This document shows positions 31,270 through 40,373 of a stretch of DNA of 64,000 bases, in pieces (positions within the stretch are counted from its first letter, which is position 1; every line of letters starts with the position of its first letter). Under the pieces are notes generated by a model. That model did no database searches. It was given only the letters and a program-made list of their open reading frames with translations, and was not told where the DNA came from. Both the position numbers and the translations under genes were made by a program. The stretch covers positions 1 to 64,000 of the forward strand of contig NZ_CAKRNY010000016.1 in NCBI RefSeq assembly GCF_934371575.1, given 5' to 3'. This DNA is from an uncultured Blautia sp. GTDB taxonomy: Bacteria; Bacillota; Clostridia; Lachnospirales; Lachnospiraceae.

Positions 31270-32616
31270 TTAACCAACAATCAGCCCTTCGGCTTCCATT
31301 ACTTTTACAACACTGTCTACATACTGATGGCAAAGCTCATCTGTCTCAGCCTCTACCATAACACGAATCAACGGTTCTGTACCACTCTCACGAACCAGAA
31401 TACGTCCGGAATCCCCAAGCGCTACGGCTGCTGCTTCAACAGCTTCTACAACCTTCGGGTTCTCCTGCGCGGCTTTCTTATCAGCCACTCTCACATTTCG
31501 AAGAACCTGAGGATAAACCTTCATCTCCTTCGCAAGATCACATAAAGTAGCTTTTTTATCCACACATGCTTCCATAAGCATAAGCGAAGTCAGAATACCA
31601 TCTCCAGTAGCCGCATAACGGCTGAAAATAATATGTCCGGACTGTTCTCCTCCTATGCTGTAGTTATTTGCCATCATATTCTCTGCAACGTATTTATCAC
31701 CAACTGCAGTCTGCTCGTAGCGCATTCCCTCACGCTCCAGAGCCTTGTAAAGTCCCATATTGGACATAACAGTGGTAACAACTGTGTTTCCGTTTAATTT
31801 GCCCTGTTCCTTCAGATATTTACCGCAGACATACATGATCTTGTCACCGTCAATAATATTTCCACGGTGATCAACTGCGATACAGCGGTCTGCATCTCCA
31901 TCATAAGCAAATCCGATATCCAGTCCGTTCTCTACAACAAATTTCTGTAAAACCTCAATATGGGTAGAGCCACAGTTTGTATTGATATTCGTTCCATCCG
32001 GCTGGTTATTGATCACATAGGTTTTCGCCCGAAGTGCCTCGAAAACGCTTTTTGCAATTGCAGATGAGCTTCCGTTCGCACAGTCAAGACCAACTTTTAC
32101 ATTCTTAAAATCACGGCTTGGAATAGAAATCAGATATCCAATATAACGGTTACGTCCGGAAGCAAAATCTATGGTTCTTCCAATGTCTTCTTTTCGAGCC
32201 AGCGGAAGTTCCTCGATTTCTCCGTCAATATAAGCCTCTATGCGTTCCTCGATCTCAGCCTCAATTTTCTGTCCATTTCCATTCAGAAGCTTAATTCCAT
32301 TATCGTAGAATGGGTTATGGCTTGCAGAAATCATAATACCGCAGTCAAAATCCTCTGTGCGGACAGCAAAAGATACACTTGGAGTAGTTGTTACATGAAG
32401 AAGGTATACATCTGCACCGGAAGCTGTAAGACCTGCAACCAGAGCATATTCAAACATATAACTGCTTCGTCTGGTATCCTTTCCGATTACGATTTTCGCC
32501 TTATGGTCACGGCCATAATACCAGCCTACGTAACGACCTACTTTAAATGCATTGTCAACTGTCAGCTGAACATTTGCTTCTCCACGAAATCCGTCTGTTC
32601 CAAAATACTTACCCAT
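31270..32616 (-). CDS. glmM: Phosphoglucosamine mutase
   Basis: A 448-residue enzyme converting glucosamine-6-phosphate to glucosamine-1-phosphate for peptidoglycan and lipid precursors. It has the N-terminal GKYFGTDGFRG, the phosphoserine loop ISASHNPFYDNGIKL near residue 100, the Mg site DGDADR near 240 and the phosphate loop RESGTEPLIRVM near 412. It is the middle gene of a run with the nucleotidyltransferase (26 bp upstream) and the TPR lipoprotein. Confidence 0.96.
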   Translation of the reverse strand: MGKYFGTDGFRGEANVQLTVDNAFKVGRYVGWYYGRDHKAKIVIGKDTRRSSYMFEYALVAGLTASGADVYLLHVTTTPSVSFAVRTEDFDCGIMISASHNPFYDNGIKLLNGNGQKIEAEIEERIEAYIDGEIEELPLARKEDIGRTIDFASGRNRYIGYLISIPSRDFKNVKVGLDCANGSSSAIAKSVFEALRAKTYVINNQPDGTNINTNCGSTHIEVLQKFVVENGLDIGFAYDGDADRCIAVDHRGNIIDGDKIMYVCGKYLKEQGKLNGNTVVTTVMSNMGLYKALEREGMRYEQTAVGDKYVAENMMANNYSIGGEQSGHIIFSRYAATGDGILTSLMLMEACVDKKATLCDLAKEMKVYPQVLRNVRVADKKAAQENPKVVEAVEAAAVALGDSGRILVRESGTEPLIRVMVEAETDELCHQYVDSVVKVMEAEGLIVG

Positions 32617-32642
32617 ATCTAATTATCCTCCTTGCTTTTGTC

Positions 32643-33560
32643 TTATCTGTAAAGTCCGTTTGGATATACCCCAGCCTCTGTAAGCTCTTTGAAAGCCTTG
32701 ATCACAACTTCCTTATCTTCCTGATAAGTTACGCCAAACCAGGTATCCTTTGTCTCGAGAACATCAACCTGTGCGGTTCCCTTCTGAATCAGTTCGTCAA
32801 TCATAACCGGAAGAAGATACTCTGCCTTAAGATCCCCTGGCTTCACATTCTGAAGAAATTCTACAAATCCATTATATAATATATCCATAAATGCAGGTGT
32901 CAGTCCCCACATATTCATGGAAACAAGCTCATTTAAATCAAGCTTCTCTGCCGGCTGTCCATCTTCACGGCTTTCAGCACCATCTGCGGTTTTGAAAATA
33001 TTATGTGTTTCTGTTACGCCGGTAAGCTTGCCGTCTGTAATGTGGCAAAGACCTCTGGTAACGCTTCCATTATCACTTAAGGTATTTCCAAGTCTGAAGC
33101 CTGCCATGCAGATATGAAGCACATCGTCTGACGGCTGTTCCTGAACCAGATAATCGTGTACTTTTACATAGGCCTCTTTGCCATAGTAATCGTCTGCATT
33201 GATAACTGCAAATGGCTCTGTAAGGAACTCTCTTGCGCAGATAACTGCGTGTCCGGTTCCCCATGGTTTGGTTCTGTCAGCCGGTTTAACAAAGCCCTCC
33301 GGAAGCTTCTCAAGCTCCTGATAAGCATATGCAACTTCTGCTATCTTCTCTACTCTTGCACCGATGGTGCTCTTAAATTCTTCCTCCAGATCCCTGCGGA
33401 TAATGAAAACAATCTTGTTAAATCCTGCTTCCAGCGCATCTCTGATGGAATAATCCATAATGATCTCTCCATTTGGGCCAACTGGCGCAAGCTGTTTAAT
33501 TCCATTTCCAAAGCGGCTTCCCACTCCGGCTGCCATAATTACAAGAGCTGTTTTTTTCAT
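32643..33560 (-). CDS. Sugar-phosphate nucleotidyltransferase family protein
   Basis: A 305-residue GT-A-fold nucleotidyltransferase. The N-terminal motif is MAAGVGSRFGNGIKQLAPVG, the metal-binding motif is VINADDYYG, and KPWGTGHAV is typical of NDP-sugar pyrophosphorylases. The substrate sugar is not certain. The gene precedes glmM, which suggests cell-envelope sugar metabolism. The ATG at 33560 is preferred over one at 33578 because GGGAGGG is 9 bases upstream. Confidence 0.85.
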   Translation of the reverse strand: MKKTALVIMAAGVGSRFGNGIKQLAPVGPNGEIIMDYSIRDALEAGFNKIVFIIRRDLEEEFKSTIGARVEKIAEVAYAYQELEKLPEGFVKPADRTKPWGTGHAVICAREFLTEPFAVINADDYYGKEAYVKVHDYLVQEQPSDDVLHICMAGFRLGNTLSDNGSVTRGLCHITDGKLTGVTETHNIFKTADGAESREDGQPAEKLDLNELVSMNMWGLTPAFMDILYNGFVEFLQNVKPGDLKAEYLLPVMIDELIQKGTAQVDVLETKDTWFGVTYQEDKEVVIKAFKELTEAGVYPNGLYR

Positions 33561-33596
33561 AAATAGATACCCTCCCATTTTTTCACTTATGTTTAT

Positions 33597-34670
33597 TTAT
33601 TGTTCCTGCAGATTACTCAGCTTAGCAGCCTGATCTGCTGCGATCAGACTGTCGATAATCTCATCAAGATCACCATTCAGGATATTGTCCAGTCTGTGAA
33701 GTGTCAGTTTGATACGGTGGTCTGTCACGCGTCCCTGCGGGAAGTTGTAAGTTCTGATTTTCTCAGAACGGTCACCGGTGCCAATCTGGCTTCTTCTTGC
33801 TTCTGCTTCCGCATCATGCTGCTTCGCCAGCTCCATCTCATACAGACGGGAACGAAGCACCTTCAAAGCCTTATCTTTGTTTTTCAGCTGAGATTTCTCA
33901 TCCTGACAGGAGATAACGATTCCGGTAGGAATATGAGTCAGTCGAACTGCAGAGTCTGTAGTATTGACACACTGTCCACCATTTCCGGAAGCACGGAATA
34001 CGTCAAATTTACAGTCATTCATATCCAGATGGAAGTCAATCTCCTCTGCTTCCGGCATAATCGCAACCGTACATGTAGAAGTATGGATTCTTCCACCGGA
34101 TTCTGTCTCCGGAACTCGCTGCACACGGTGTACTCCACTCTCATATTTCAGTCTGGAATACGCTCCGGCACCGTTGATCATAAAGGTTACCTCTTTAAAT
34201 CCACCGATTCCGTTTTCATTCAGACTCATCATCTCTGTTTTCCAGCGTCTTGATTCTGCGTATTTTACATACATTCTGTAAATCTCAGCAGCAAAAAGAG
34301 CAGCCTCATCTCCGCCAGCACCGGCACGGATCTCTACGATAACGTTCTTATTATCGTTAGGATCCTTAGGCAGAAGAAGGATCTTCAGTTCATGCTCCAG
34401 CTCTTCCACACGCTTCTTGGCATCGGAAAGCTCTTCCTTGAGCATTTCTCTCATATCCTCATCCTTCTCCTCTTCCAGCATGGAAAGGCTGTCCTGAATT
34501 GTTTCTTTATTTTTCTTATATTCCTTATAGGTATCCACAATTGGCTGCAGGTCGCTCTGTTCCTTCATCAGCTTCTGAAAACGGTCTGGATTGGATGTTA
34601 CATCCGGCTCACCCAGCTCATTCAGAACTTCCTCGAAACGTATGAGCAAATCGTCCAACTTGTCAAACAT
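33597..34670 (-). CDS. prfA: Peptide chain release factor 1
   Basis: A 357-residue class I release factor for UAA/UAG. The anticodon-like tripeptide is PET in [13 protein letters not shown], the PxT form expected for RF1. The catalytic loop has GGQ in [10 protein letters not shown]; Cys follows where His is more common. The ATG at 34670 is preceded by CAGGAGGAAAACC. It is followed by the nucleotidyltransferase-glmM run and preceded by prmC, whose product methylates the GGQ glutamine. Confidence 0.97.
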   Translation of the reverse strand: MFDKLDDLLIRFEEVLNELGEPDVTSNPDRFQKLMKEQSDLQPIVDTYKEYKKNKETIQDSLSMLEEEKDEDMREMLKEELSDAKKRVEELEHELKILLLPKDPNDNKNVIVEIRAGAGGDEAALFAAEIYRMYVKYAESRRWKTEMMSLNENGIGGFKEVTFMINGAGAYSRLKYESGVHRVQRVPETESGGRIHTSTCTVAIMPEAEEIDFHLDMNDCKFDVFRASGNGGQCVNTTDSAVRLTHIPTGIVISCQDEKSQLKNKDKALKVLRSRLYEMELAKQHDAEAEARRSQIGTGDRSEKIRTYNFPQGRVTDHRIKLTLHRLDNILNGDLDEIIDSLIAADQAAKLSNLQEQ

Positions 34671-34724
34671 GGTTTTCCTCCTGTTATTTTCTGACTGCTG
34701 CAAAATTTTACAGCAGTATTTTTT

Positions 34725-35594
34725 CTATTGTCTGCCTGCCACAACTCTGTCCAGTCCGGTCAGATCCTTTATGATCTGCACATCTGAAAAGCCATTGTCG
34801 CGCATCAGCTTCCATACATCTTCCCCCTGATCATACCCGATTTCAAACAGCATCCATCCATCTTTCTTCAGAAATACCTTTCCCTCTGATATGATTCTTC
34901 TGTAAAAATACAAACCGTCCTCATGACCATCCAGTGCAAGTCTCGGGTCGTGTTCCCGCACCTCTTCCATAAGTTCTTCTATCTCTGCACTTCTGATATA
35001 TGGGGGATTCGAAATAAGAATATCATATAGTGCCGTATCTTTACCAGTCTTTTCTGCAAAAAAAGGAGCAGAAAACAAATCACTTTCCACAAATTCAGCT
35101 CTGTCTGCCACTTCCAGGCCTGCACAATTCTTCTTTGCCACCTGAAGAGCCAGAGAAGAAACGTCTGCTCCCACACCGTAAGCGTCCCCGGTAAGTGCCA
35201 GAAGACTCAGCAGGATACACCCTGACCCTGTGCACATATCCAGAATCCGGGGGGATTTTCTTCCTTTCAGAACTTCCAGCGCCTTTTCCACGAGAGTCTC
35301 CGTGTCCTGTCTTGGCACTAGCACATTCTCATTTACAAAGAACTCAAATCCCATGAAATAAGCCTTACCTGTAATATGCTGCAAAGGAACATGTCCTGCT
35401 CTTTTTTCAATCAATTCTCTGTATCTGCAGACCTTTTCCGATTCCACTTCCTCATCAGAATGGGCAAAATAAAATGCTCTGCTCACTCCGGTCACATACT
35501 CAAGAAGAAGCCAGGCATCCAGCCTGGCTTCCTGGATTTCATGCTGTTCCAGAACTTTGGTTCCTTCTTTTAATAATGTTTCCAGTGAAATCAT
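34725..35594 (-). CDS. prmC: Release factor N5-glutamine methyltransferase PrmC
   Basis: A 289-residue SAM-dependent methyltransferase that modifies the GGQ glutamine of release factors. SAM-binding motif DMCTGSGCILLSL; substrate motif SNPPYI. The N-terminal helical domain (LLKEGTKVLEQHEIQEARLD) is normal. It overlaps the DUF1385 gene by 4 bp and precedes prfA by 54 bp. The DUF1385-prmC-prfA order is widespread in Clostridia. Confidence 0.95.
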   Translation of the reverse strand: MISLETLLKEGTKVLEQHEIQEARLDAWLLLEYVTGVSRAFYFAHSDEEVESEKVCRYRELIEKRAGHVPLQHITGKAYFMGFEFFVNENVLVPRQDTETLVEKALEVLKGRKSPRILDMCTGSGCILLSLLALTGDAYGVGADVSSLALQVAKKNCAGLEVADRAEFVESDLFSAPFFAEKTGKDTALYDILISNPPYIRSAEIEELMEEVREHDPRLALDGHEDGLYFYRRIISEGKVFLKKDGWMLFEIGYDQGEDVWKLMRDNGFSDVQIIKDLTGLDRVVAGRQ

Positions 35595-36589
35595 TGTTCG
35601 TCACCTTTTTCAGGCTCATTCTCATATGGCACATCCAGATCAAATTCTGTTTTTAAATAAGCTCTCCAGTCAAACACAGCTTCAACAGCTTTAATTGCAA
35701 CCTCTGCCATATCTGCGGTAGGCTCTTTGGTGGTAAACTTCTGCATTGCCATACCCGGCTTGCTCATCATCAGTGCAAACTTGTTATCTGTTCTGCCTGC
35801 CCACTGAATGATCTCAAAAGAAATTCCTGATACAATGGGAACCATAAGCAGACGGCCAAAAAGCCGCAGCCAGTATGACGGTACCAGAATGAAAATAAAA
35901 TGCAGGAAGATACTTACCAGCATAACCAGGAACAAAAAGCTTGTTCCACAACGTCTGTGGAATCTGGAACTCTCCAGCACATTCTCTACTGTAAGAGGCT
36001 TGCCGTTCTCCACACAGTTAATACATTTATGCTCTGCACCGTGATACATAAAGGTTCTCTGGATATCCTTCATTCTGGAAATCAGGATCATATATCCCAT
36101 GAATAATCCCAGTTTTACAAAAGCCTCCACGATTGTAACCACAACCTCAGAAGCGCCCACCTTGCGGCAAAGGCTTGCCAGTACATAAGGAAGCAGCATA
36201 AATGCAGCAATGGAGACTACAATGGAAACAGCCACAGTCACATAAAGCAATGCTTTAAACGCCCTGTCCTCTTTTTTCTTCTTAGCCTCCAGTTGCTCCG
36301 GGGAAAGGTCTGCGTTCTTTTTAGATTCTTCCTCATCCTCCTCGTCACCTGCAATTTCAGCTGAATACATAAGGCATTTGGTGCCTGTCACCAGAGAATC
36401 AATAAAGCTGACCATGCCTCGGATGATTGGTTTGCGCCAGATTTTGGCATTTCCGAAGATACATTTGTAATCTTCCACTTTTACTTCAATTTCCTTGTCA
36501 GGACGGCGTACTGCAATAGAATATTTATCCTTGTGGCGCATCATGATGCCTTCCATTACAGCTTGTCCACCGATATTTGATGGTTTCAT
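35591..36589 (-). CDS. DUF1385 membrane protein
   Basis: A 332-residue membrane protein of DUF1385. It has the N-terminal signature IGGQAVMEGIMMR and YHGAEHKCINCVENG in the middle, with about four hydrophobic segments between residues 120 and 270. It sits upstream of prmC and overlaps it by 4 bp, as in many Firmicutes. Function is not established; the AEH and Cys residues suggest a metal site, which is inference. Confidence 0.9.
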   Translation of the reverse strand: MKPSNIGGQAVMEGIMMRHKDKYSIAVRRPDKEIEVKVEDYKCIFGNAKIWRKPIIRGMVSFIDSLVTGTKCLMYSAEIAGDEEDEEESKKNADLSPEQLEAKKKKEDRAFKALLYVTVAVSIVVSIAAFMLLPYVLASLCRKVGASEVVVTIVEAFVKLGLFMGYMILISRMKDIQRTFMYHGAEHKCINCVENGKPLTVENVLESSRFHRRCGTSFLFLVMLVSIFLHFIFILVPSYWLRLFGRLLMVPIVSGISFEIIQWAGRTDNKFALMMSKPGMAMQKFTTKEPTADMAEVAIKAVEAVFDWRAYLKTEFDLDVPYENEPEKGDEQ

Positions 36590-36627
36590 TTTATCCTCCG
36601 TCTCGTTGCTTGCGTAAATTACAAAGA

Positions 36628-36655
36628 AAGGTTGAGATTTCCCAACCTCAACCTT
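36628..36655 (-). terminator. Intrinsic terminator after rpmE
   Basis: Minus-strand AAGGTTGAG and CTCAACCTT with a 10-base loop, followed by TCTTTGT, 21 bp after the rpmE stop. Confidence 0.75.
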
Positions 36656-36675
36656 CTCATTCAGTAATATTCAAA

Positions 36676-36879
36676 TTATTTATTCAGGCCGTATTTCTCG
36701 TTGAACTTATTGATACGTCCACGAGCCTGAGTAGCTTTCTGCTGTCCTGTATAGAACGGATGACATTTGGAGCAGATTTCTACGTGGATGTCCTGCTTGG
36801 TAGAACCTGTTACAAAAGTATTACCGCAGTTGCAGGTTACAGTTGCCTGATAGTAATTCGGATGGATTCCTTCTCTCAT
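36676..36879 (-). CDS. rpmE: 50S ribosomal protein L31
   Basis: A 67-residue L31 of the zinc-binding type: CNCG near residue 16 and [10 protein letters not shown] near 36 supply the four cysteines. The ATG at 36879, with AGAGAGGTGAAAATC upstream, gives the family N-terminus [10 protein letters not shown]. It lies next to rho, its usual neighbour. The zinc form suggests a zinc-free paralogue might exist elsewhere. Confidence 0.97.
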   Translation of the reverse strand: MREGIHPNYYQATVTCNCGNTFVTGSTKQDIHVEICSKCHPFYTGQQKATQARGRINKFNEKYGLNK

Positions 36880-36954
36880 GATTTTCACCTCTCTATATTT
36901 ATTCTCTTTAATTTGCGTTGAATCTGACGAATTCACACTTTACACAGCCTACTG

Positions 36955-36983
36955 ATTATAGCATGGCGTTCTAAGAAATGCAA
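36955..36983 (-). promoter_or_regulatory. rpmE promoter
   Basis: Minus-strand TTGCAT (36978-36983), a 17-bp spacer and TATAAT (36955-36960), 75 bp before the rpmE start and just after the rho stop. Confidence 0.8.
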
Positions 36984-36988
36984 GTTAT

Positions 36989-38521
36989 TTATAAAAATTT
37001 CTGTTTTTTTACAGTTTGTACAAATTCCGCATTATTTGCAGTGCGGGCAAACATGTTCAGGATCTGTTCCACTGCCTCATCAGACTTCATTCCATTCAGA
37101 GCCTTGCGCATAATATATACCGCTTCCTGCTCATCTCTGCTAAGCAGCAGATCCTCTCGTCTGGTGCCTGATTTCTGGATGTCGATAGCCGGAAAAACAC
37201 GCTTCTCCTGCAGCTTACGGTCCAGAACAAGCTCCATATTACCAGTTCCCTTGAACTCCTCGTAAATAACATCATCCATCTTGCTTCCGGTATCAACCAG
37301 TGCCGTAGCCAGAATCGTAAGACTTCCACCTTCACGCATATTACGGGCAGCACCGAAGAAACGCTTTGGCATGTGAAGTGCTCCCGGATCAAGACCACCT
37401 GACAGAGTTCTTCCGCTTGGGGGGACTACCAGGTTATATGCTCTGGCAAGTCGGGTAATGGAATCTAAAAGGATCACCACATCCTGCTTATGTTCTACAA
37501 GGCGGCGTGCACGCTCCACAACCATTTCGGAAACACGCTTATGATGCTCTGGAAGCTCATCAAAAGTAGAATAAATAACCTCTACATTCGGTCCCTGTAT
37601 TGCTTCCTTGATATCTGTGACCTCCTCTGGACGCTCATCAATGAGAAGAATGATCAGATGCATATCCTTATTGTTCTTGAGAATAGACTTGGCCACATCC
37701 TTAAGCAGTGTAGTCTTACCTGCTTTAGGCGGGGAAACAATCATACCTCTTTGTCCTTTTCCAATTGGGCTGATCAAATCTACAATACGCATGGCTGTAG
37801 TTCCACCCGGACGCTCCATGATCAGACGTTCATCTGGAAAAATAGGTGTCATATTCTCAAAGTTATATCTTTTCTGTCCTTCACTTGGATGAAATCCATT
37901 GATAGATGTCACATATAGAAGAGCGCTGAACTTCTCGCCCTGTGTCTTAATACGGATATTTCCCTGAACAATATCTCCTGTTTTCAGATTAAACCGGCGA
38001 ATCTGTGATGGGGAAACATATATATCATTCTCACCAGGAAGATAGTTTTCACTTCGGATAAATCCAAATCCATCCGGCATAACCTCCAGAATACCATTTG
38101 CCTTCTCTCCGCTGTCAAGCTGGACCGTCTCTGCTGAAACCTGATAAGCATTGCTTACATTCTCTGTCTGCTCTTCTCCGGCGGTACGCGGCAGTTCTGG
38201 CTCCTCAGTTCGGACCTCCGCCTGCTGATTTTCACTTCTTACATAATTTCTGCTGCGAAACTCCGGATTTCGTTTTATGACGGTGCGGGATTTCGCCACA
38301 TTCTCTCTTCTATCTGCTGCTGGTGTTTCTTTTTTTTCAAATGATGCCGTACTTTCTGTTTCCACAGGAGCAGTCTGCTCTTTCTCTGCTTCTCTTCTAT
38401 CTTCTTCCAGCATACGTTCAATTAATTCAGGCTTTCTCATAGCAGAAATGCCCTTCAGTCCTCTGGCTTTCGCAATTCCTTTCAGCTCCGCCAAAGGTAA
38501 AGATTCATACTTTTCTCTCAT
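36989..38521 (-). CDS. rho: Transcription termination factor Rho
   Basis: A 510-residue RNA-dependent ATPase/helicase. The N-terminal Rho-N helix has [20 protein letters not shown] low-complexity, charged insert follows at about 45-150 (Glu/Thr/Arg/Gln-rich). The RNA-binding cold-shock-like domain has [12 protein letters not shown]. The ATPase core has Walker [12 protein letters not shown] and [15 protein letters not shown]. The insert makes it longer than E. coli Rho, as in many high-insert Rho proteins. It is a single gene with its own promoter. Confidence 0.97.
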   Translation of the reverse strand: MREKYESLPLAELKGIAKARGLKGISAMRKPELIERMLEEDRREAEKEQTAPVETESTASFEKKETPAADRRENVAKSRTVIKRNPEFRSRNYVRSENQQAEVRTEEPELPRTAGEEQTENVSNAYQVSAETVQLDSGEKANGILEVMPDGFGFIRSENYLPGENDIYVSPSQIRRFNLKTGDIVQGNIRIKTQGEKFSALLYVTSINGFHPSEGQKRYNFENMTPIFPDERLIMERPGGTTAMRIVDLISPIGKGQRGMIVSPPKAGKTTLLKDVAKSILKNNKDMHLIILLIDERPEEVTDIKEAIQGPNVEVIYSTFDELPEHHKRVSEMVVERARRLVEHKQDVVILLDSITRLARAYNLVVPPSGRTLSGGLDPGALHMPKRFFGAARNMREGGSLTILATALVDTGSKMDDVIYEEFKGTGNMELVLDRKLQEKRVFPAIDIQKSGTRREDLLLSRDEQEAVYIMRKALNGMKSDEAVEQILNMFARTANNAEFVQTVKKQKFL

Positions 38522-38651
38522 TAATCATCTACCTCTTCGAATTACCTTTTCTAAATACATTTCAATTGATTTAACGGGATACAAATGTCTGATTAGACAG
38601 AAGCAATATATACTGAACTTGTAAATAACCTTCAAAAATCTAGTAATAATT

Positions 38652-38680
38652 ATTTTAGCACATTTCAGGCGCTGTGTCTA
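38652..38680 (-). promoter_or_regulatory. rho promoter
   Basis: Minus-strand TAGACA (38675-38680), a 17-bp spacer and TAAAAT (38652-38657). It implies a leader of about 120 nt before the rho ATG. The rest of the 383-bp gap 38522-38904 contains only the terminator at 38850-38873. Confidence 0.65.
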
Positions 38681-38849
38681 TATCAATTCCAACTATGTCT
38701 ATCCCGGCCTGTGGATAAAAAGCTAACCTTTGCCTTGTATTATACACACCTCAGGTTTTTTATTGCAAGAATTATTTGTCGACACTTATCCTGACTCTTC
38801 GACATTCTGCCGCCAGATTAAAAACAAAATCTCTTATTACATAAAAACG

Positions 38850-38873
38850 CACCCGGGAATAATTTCCCGGGTG
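38850..38873 (-). terminator. Intrinsic terminator after the PPEP-like gene
   Basis: CACCCGGGAA pairs with TTCCCGGGTG around a 4-base loop; on the minus strand CGTTTTTAT follows, 31 bp after the stop. Confidence 0.85.
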
Positions 38874-38904
38874 TCAGTTACATTTAAAATATGTGCATTA
38901 TTTA

Positions 38905-39936
38905 TTATTTCCAATATGGTCCGTAAATTTTCTGGATCTTGGCAATCTGCTCATCTGTAATCTGATTCAGTGCATTCTGAACAGCTGCATAGGTCTGAGG
39001 TCTTGCACTCTTCAGGGAAGCATTGTTCAGGATATAATCTTTAACAGATTCTGCAAAATATTCAGAAGCATTCTGGGTTACATAAGCCTTGTTAAATGCA
39101 GTAACTTTATTCTTCTCAGCTGCATAAACGCTCTGGAAACCGGATGTCTGATCTACGTTTCCTGCTATAAATGCAAGGAAATGTCCAAGCTCATGGTATA
39201 CAGAATCATCAATCTGTTTCATTGTAATAGATCTTGTTCTTGCTGCAAAATATCCGGAATAATTAACAGACGGATCAACTACCATCTTAAATCCAAGCTT
39301 CTGGAATACCATAAGTACACGGCTGTCCATCTTTCCTGCAACTGAAGTAACATTTGCTTCGTATTTGGTCTTATTGGACACTGCAGCTGATGCAGCCGGC
39401 TTAGCAGCTGAAGCAGTATTGCTTACTGTTGTACCGGAAGAAGTAGTGTTGGCTGCTGCAACATTATTAATTGTTACCTGCTGGGTCGTTGTTGTCTGAA
39501 CAGTTGTTGTAATTCTGGAGGTAACCAGTTTCTTTTTGGATTTCTTGGTATATTTCTCAGTCTTCTTGGTTACTACTGTTTTCTTGGTTGCTACTGTTGT
39601 ATTTCCAGAAGTTTTTGAAGAATTGGAAACTCTGGTGGTCGGTTTCATTTTCTTAGTGTAGCTCTTCTTGGAAGCTTTTTTCAGTTTCACTGTTTTCTTA
39701 GTCGTCTTGGTGCTTTTTGTAGTCTTAACCGTTGTCTTCGGCTGAGAAGCCAATGGAGTTTCTTCTTCTGCAATAGAAGCTTCCATTACAGGATCTGTAT
39801 AGCTTGGAAACTCTGGCGTATCTGTGCTTCCGGAAAATAAGGAAACACCGCCAATCACTGCTGCAAGTGCTATAGCTGCACAGCTGGAAACAATTTTTTT
39901 ATTGGAAAACCATTCTGTCAATTTCTTTCCCTTCAT
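38905..39936 (-). CDS. Secreted zinc metallopeptidase with ATLF/PPEP-like domain
   Basis: A 343-residue exported protein. An N-terminal signal or signal-anchor lies at about 13-36. A long Lys/Thr/Ser-rich stalk (about 67-190) follows, then a C-terminal catalytic domain with HELGH at 248-252 and a downstream Glu in SEYFAESVKDY (291-301). Spacing and flanking sequence resemble the anthrax lethal factor-like domain of clostridial Pro-Pro endopeptidases. A secreted surface-trimming protease is the likely role. The ATG at 39936 is chosen over 39960 because AAGAAAGGTGTG precedes it. A c-di-GMP-I riboswitch and terminator lie in its leader. Substrate specificity is inferred only. Confidence 0.82.
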   Translation of the reverse strand: MKGKKLTEWFSNKKIVSSCAAIALAAVIGGVSLFSGSTDTPEFPSYTDPVMEASIAEEETPLASQPKTTVKTTKSTKTTKKTVKLKKASKKSYTKKMKPTTRVSNSSKTSGNTTVATKKTVVTKKTEKYTKKSKKKLVTSRITTTVQTTTTQQVTINNVAAANTTSSGTTVSNTASAAKPAASAAVSNKTKYEANVTSVAGKMDSRVLMVFQKLGFKMVVDPSVNYSGYFAARTRSITMKQIDDSVYHELGHFLAFIAGNVDQTSGFQSVYAAEKNKVTAFNKAYVTQNASEYFAESVKDYILNNASLKSARPQTYAAVQNALNQITDEQIAKIQKIYGPYWK

Positions 39937-40012
39937 ATATAACACACCTTTCTTGAGCAATAATGGATTCTGACCTGCCGCTTTCCAAAGACATTTTCTT
40001 AATTCATGGTAA

Positions 40013-40075
40013 TAAAAAAACCGTTTATCAGATTAAATAAACGGTCGCCACAAAAAGAAGATCTTATCTTCTATC
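40013..40075 (-). terminator. Tandem terminator hairpins of the riboswitch expression platform
   Basis: In the leader, on the minus strand, GAAGATAAGATCTTC followed by TTTTTG (about 40052-40072) and ACCGTTTAT...ATAAACGGT followed by seven or more Ts (40013-40045) lie between the aptamer and the start codon. Either could be the regulated terminator. Confidence 0.75.
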
Positions 40076-40103
40076 ATAATCACATTACATAATCAATATC
40101 AAT

Positions 40104-40182
40104 GCGGCAACCGGCTGTCATAGTCTGTGACCTTAGACCCTTGGCTTTGCGTCCCTGCTTTTCAACAGGTTTGCCTTTCTTT
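40104..40182 (-). promoter_or_regulatory. Cyclic di-GMP-I (GEMM-I) riboswitch aptamer
   Basis: On the minus strand the leader contains GGCAAACC, a GAAA-type tetraloop stem, the highly conserved GGGACGCAAAGCC, AAGGGTCTAAGG, and AGCCGGTTGCCGC closing P1. These are the core conserved blocks of class I c-di-GMP riboswitches in the right order and spacing. It sits about 160 nt upstream of the metallopeptidase start, and terminators follow. Terminator placement suggests c-di-GMP controls transcription read-through; the sign is not certain from sequence. Confidence 0.9.
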
Positions 40183-40190
40183 ACACTATT

Positions 40191-40219
40191 AATATAAGCC
40201 CTTTTTTCACTGATGTCAA
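40191..40219 (-). promoter_or_regulatory. Promoter of the riboswitch-PPEP transcript
   Basis: Minus-strand TTGACA (40214-40219), a 17-bp spacer and TATATT (40191-40196). Transcription would start a few bases before the aptamer. Confidence 0.85.
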
Positions 40220-40321
40220 CGGAAAATTCCTGTAAAAAATCACTAAATTTTTCTTTAGTTAACGAAATTAAGCGAAATTTTTTCGTTGTGAATTGTCTCT
40301 TTCTTTTTTAACATAATCTGC

Positions 40322-40327
40322 TATACT
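40322..40327 (+). promoter_or_regulatory. Extended -10 promoter for the lipoprotein/pilus operon
   Basis: TGCTATACT at 40319-40327 gives an extended -10, 46 bp before the ATG at 40374; no convincing -35. It diverges from the riboswitch promoter about 100 bp away. Confidence 0.5.
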
Positions 40328-40373
40328 TATTTTATGTATCATAGCTACGACATTCAGATAAAGGAGCGGCACT

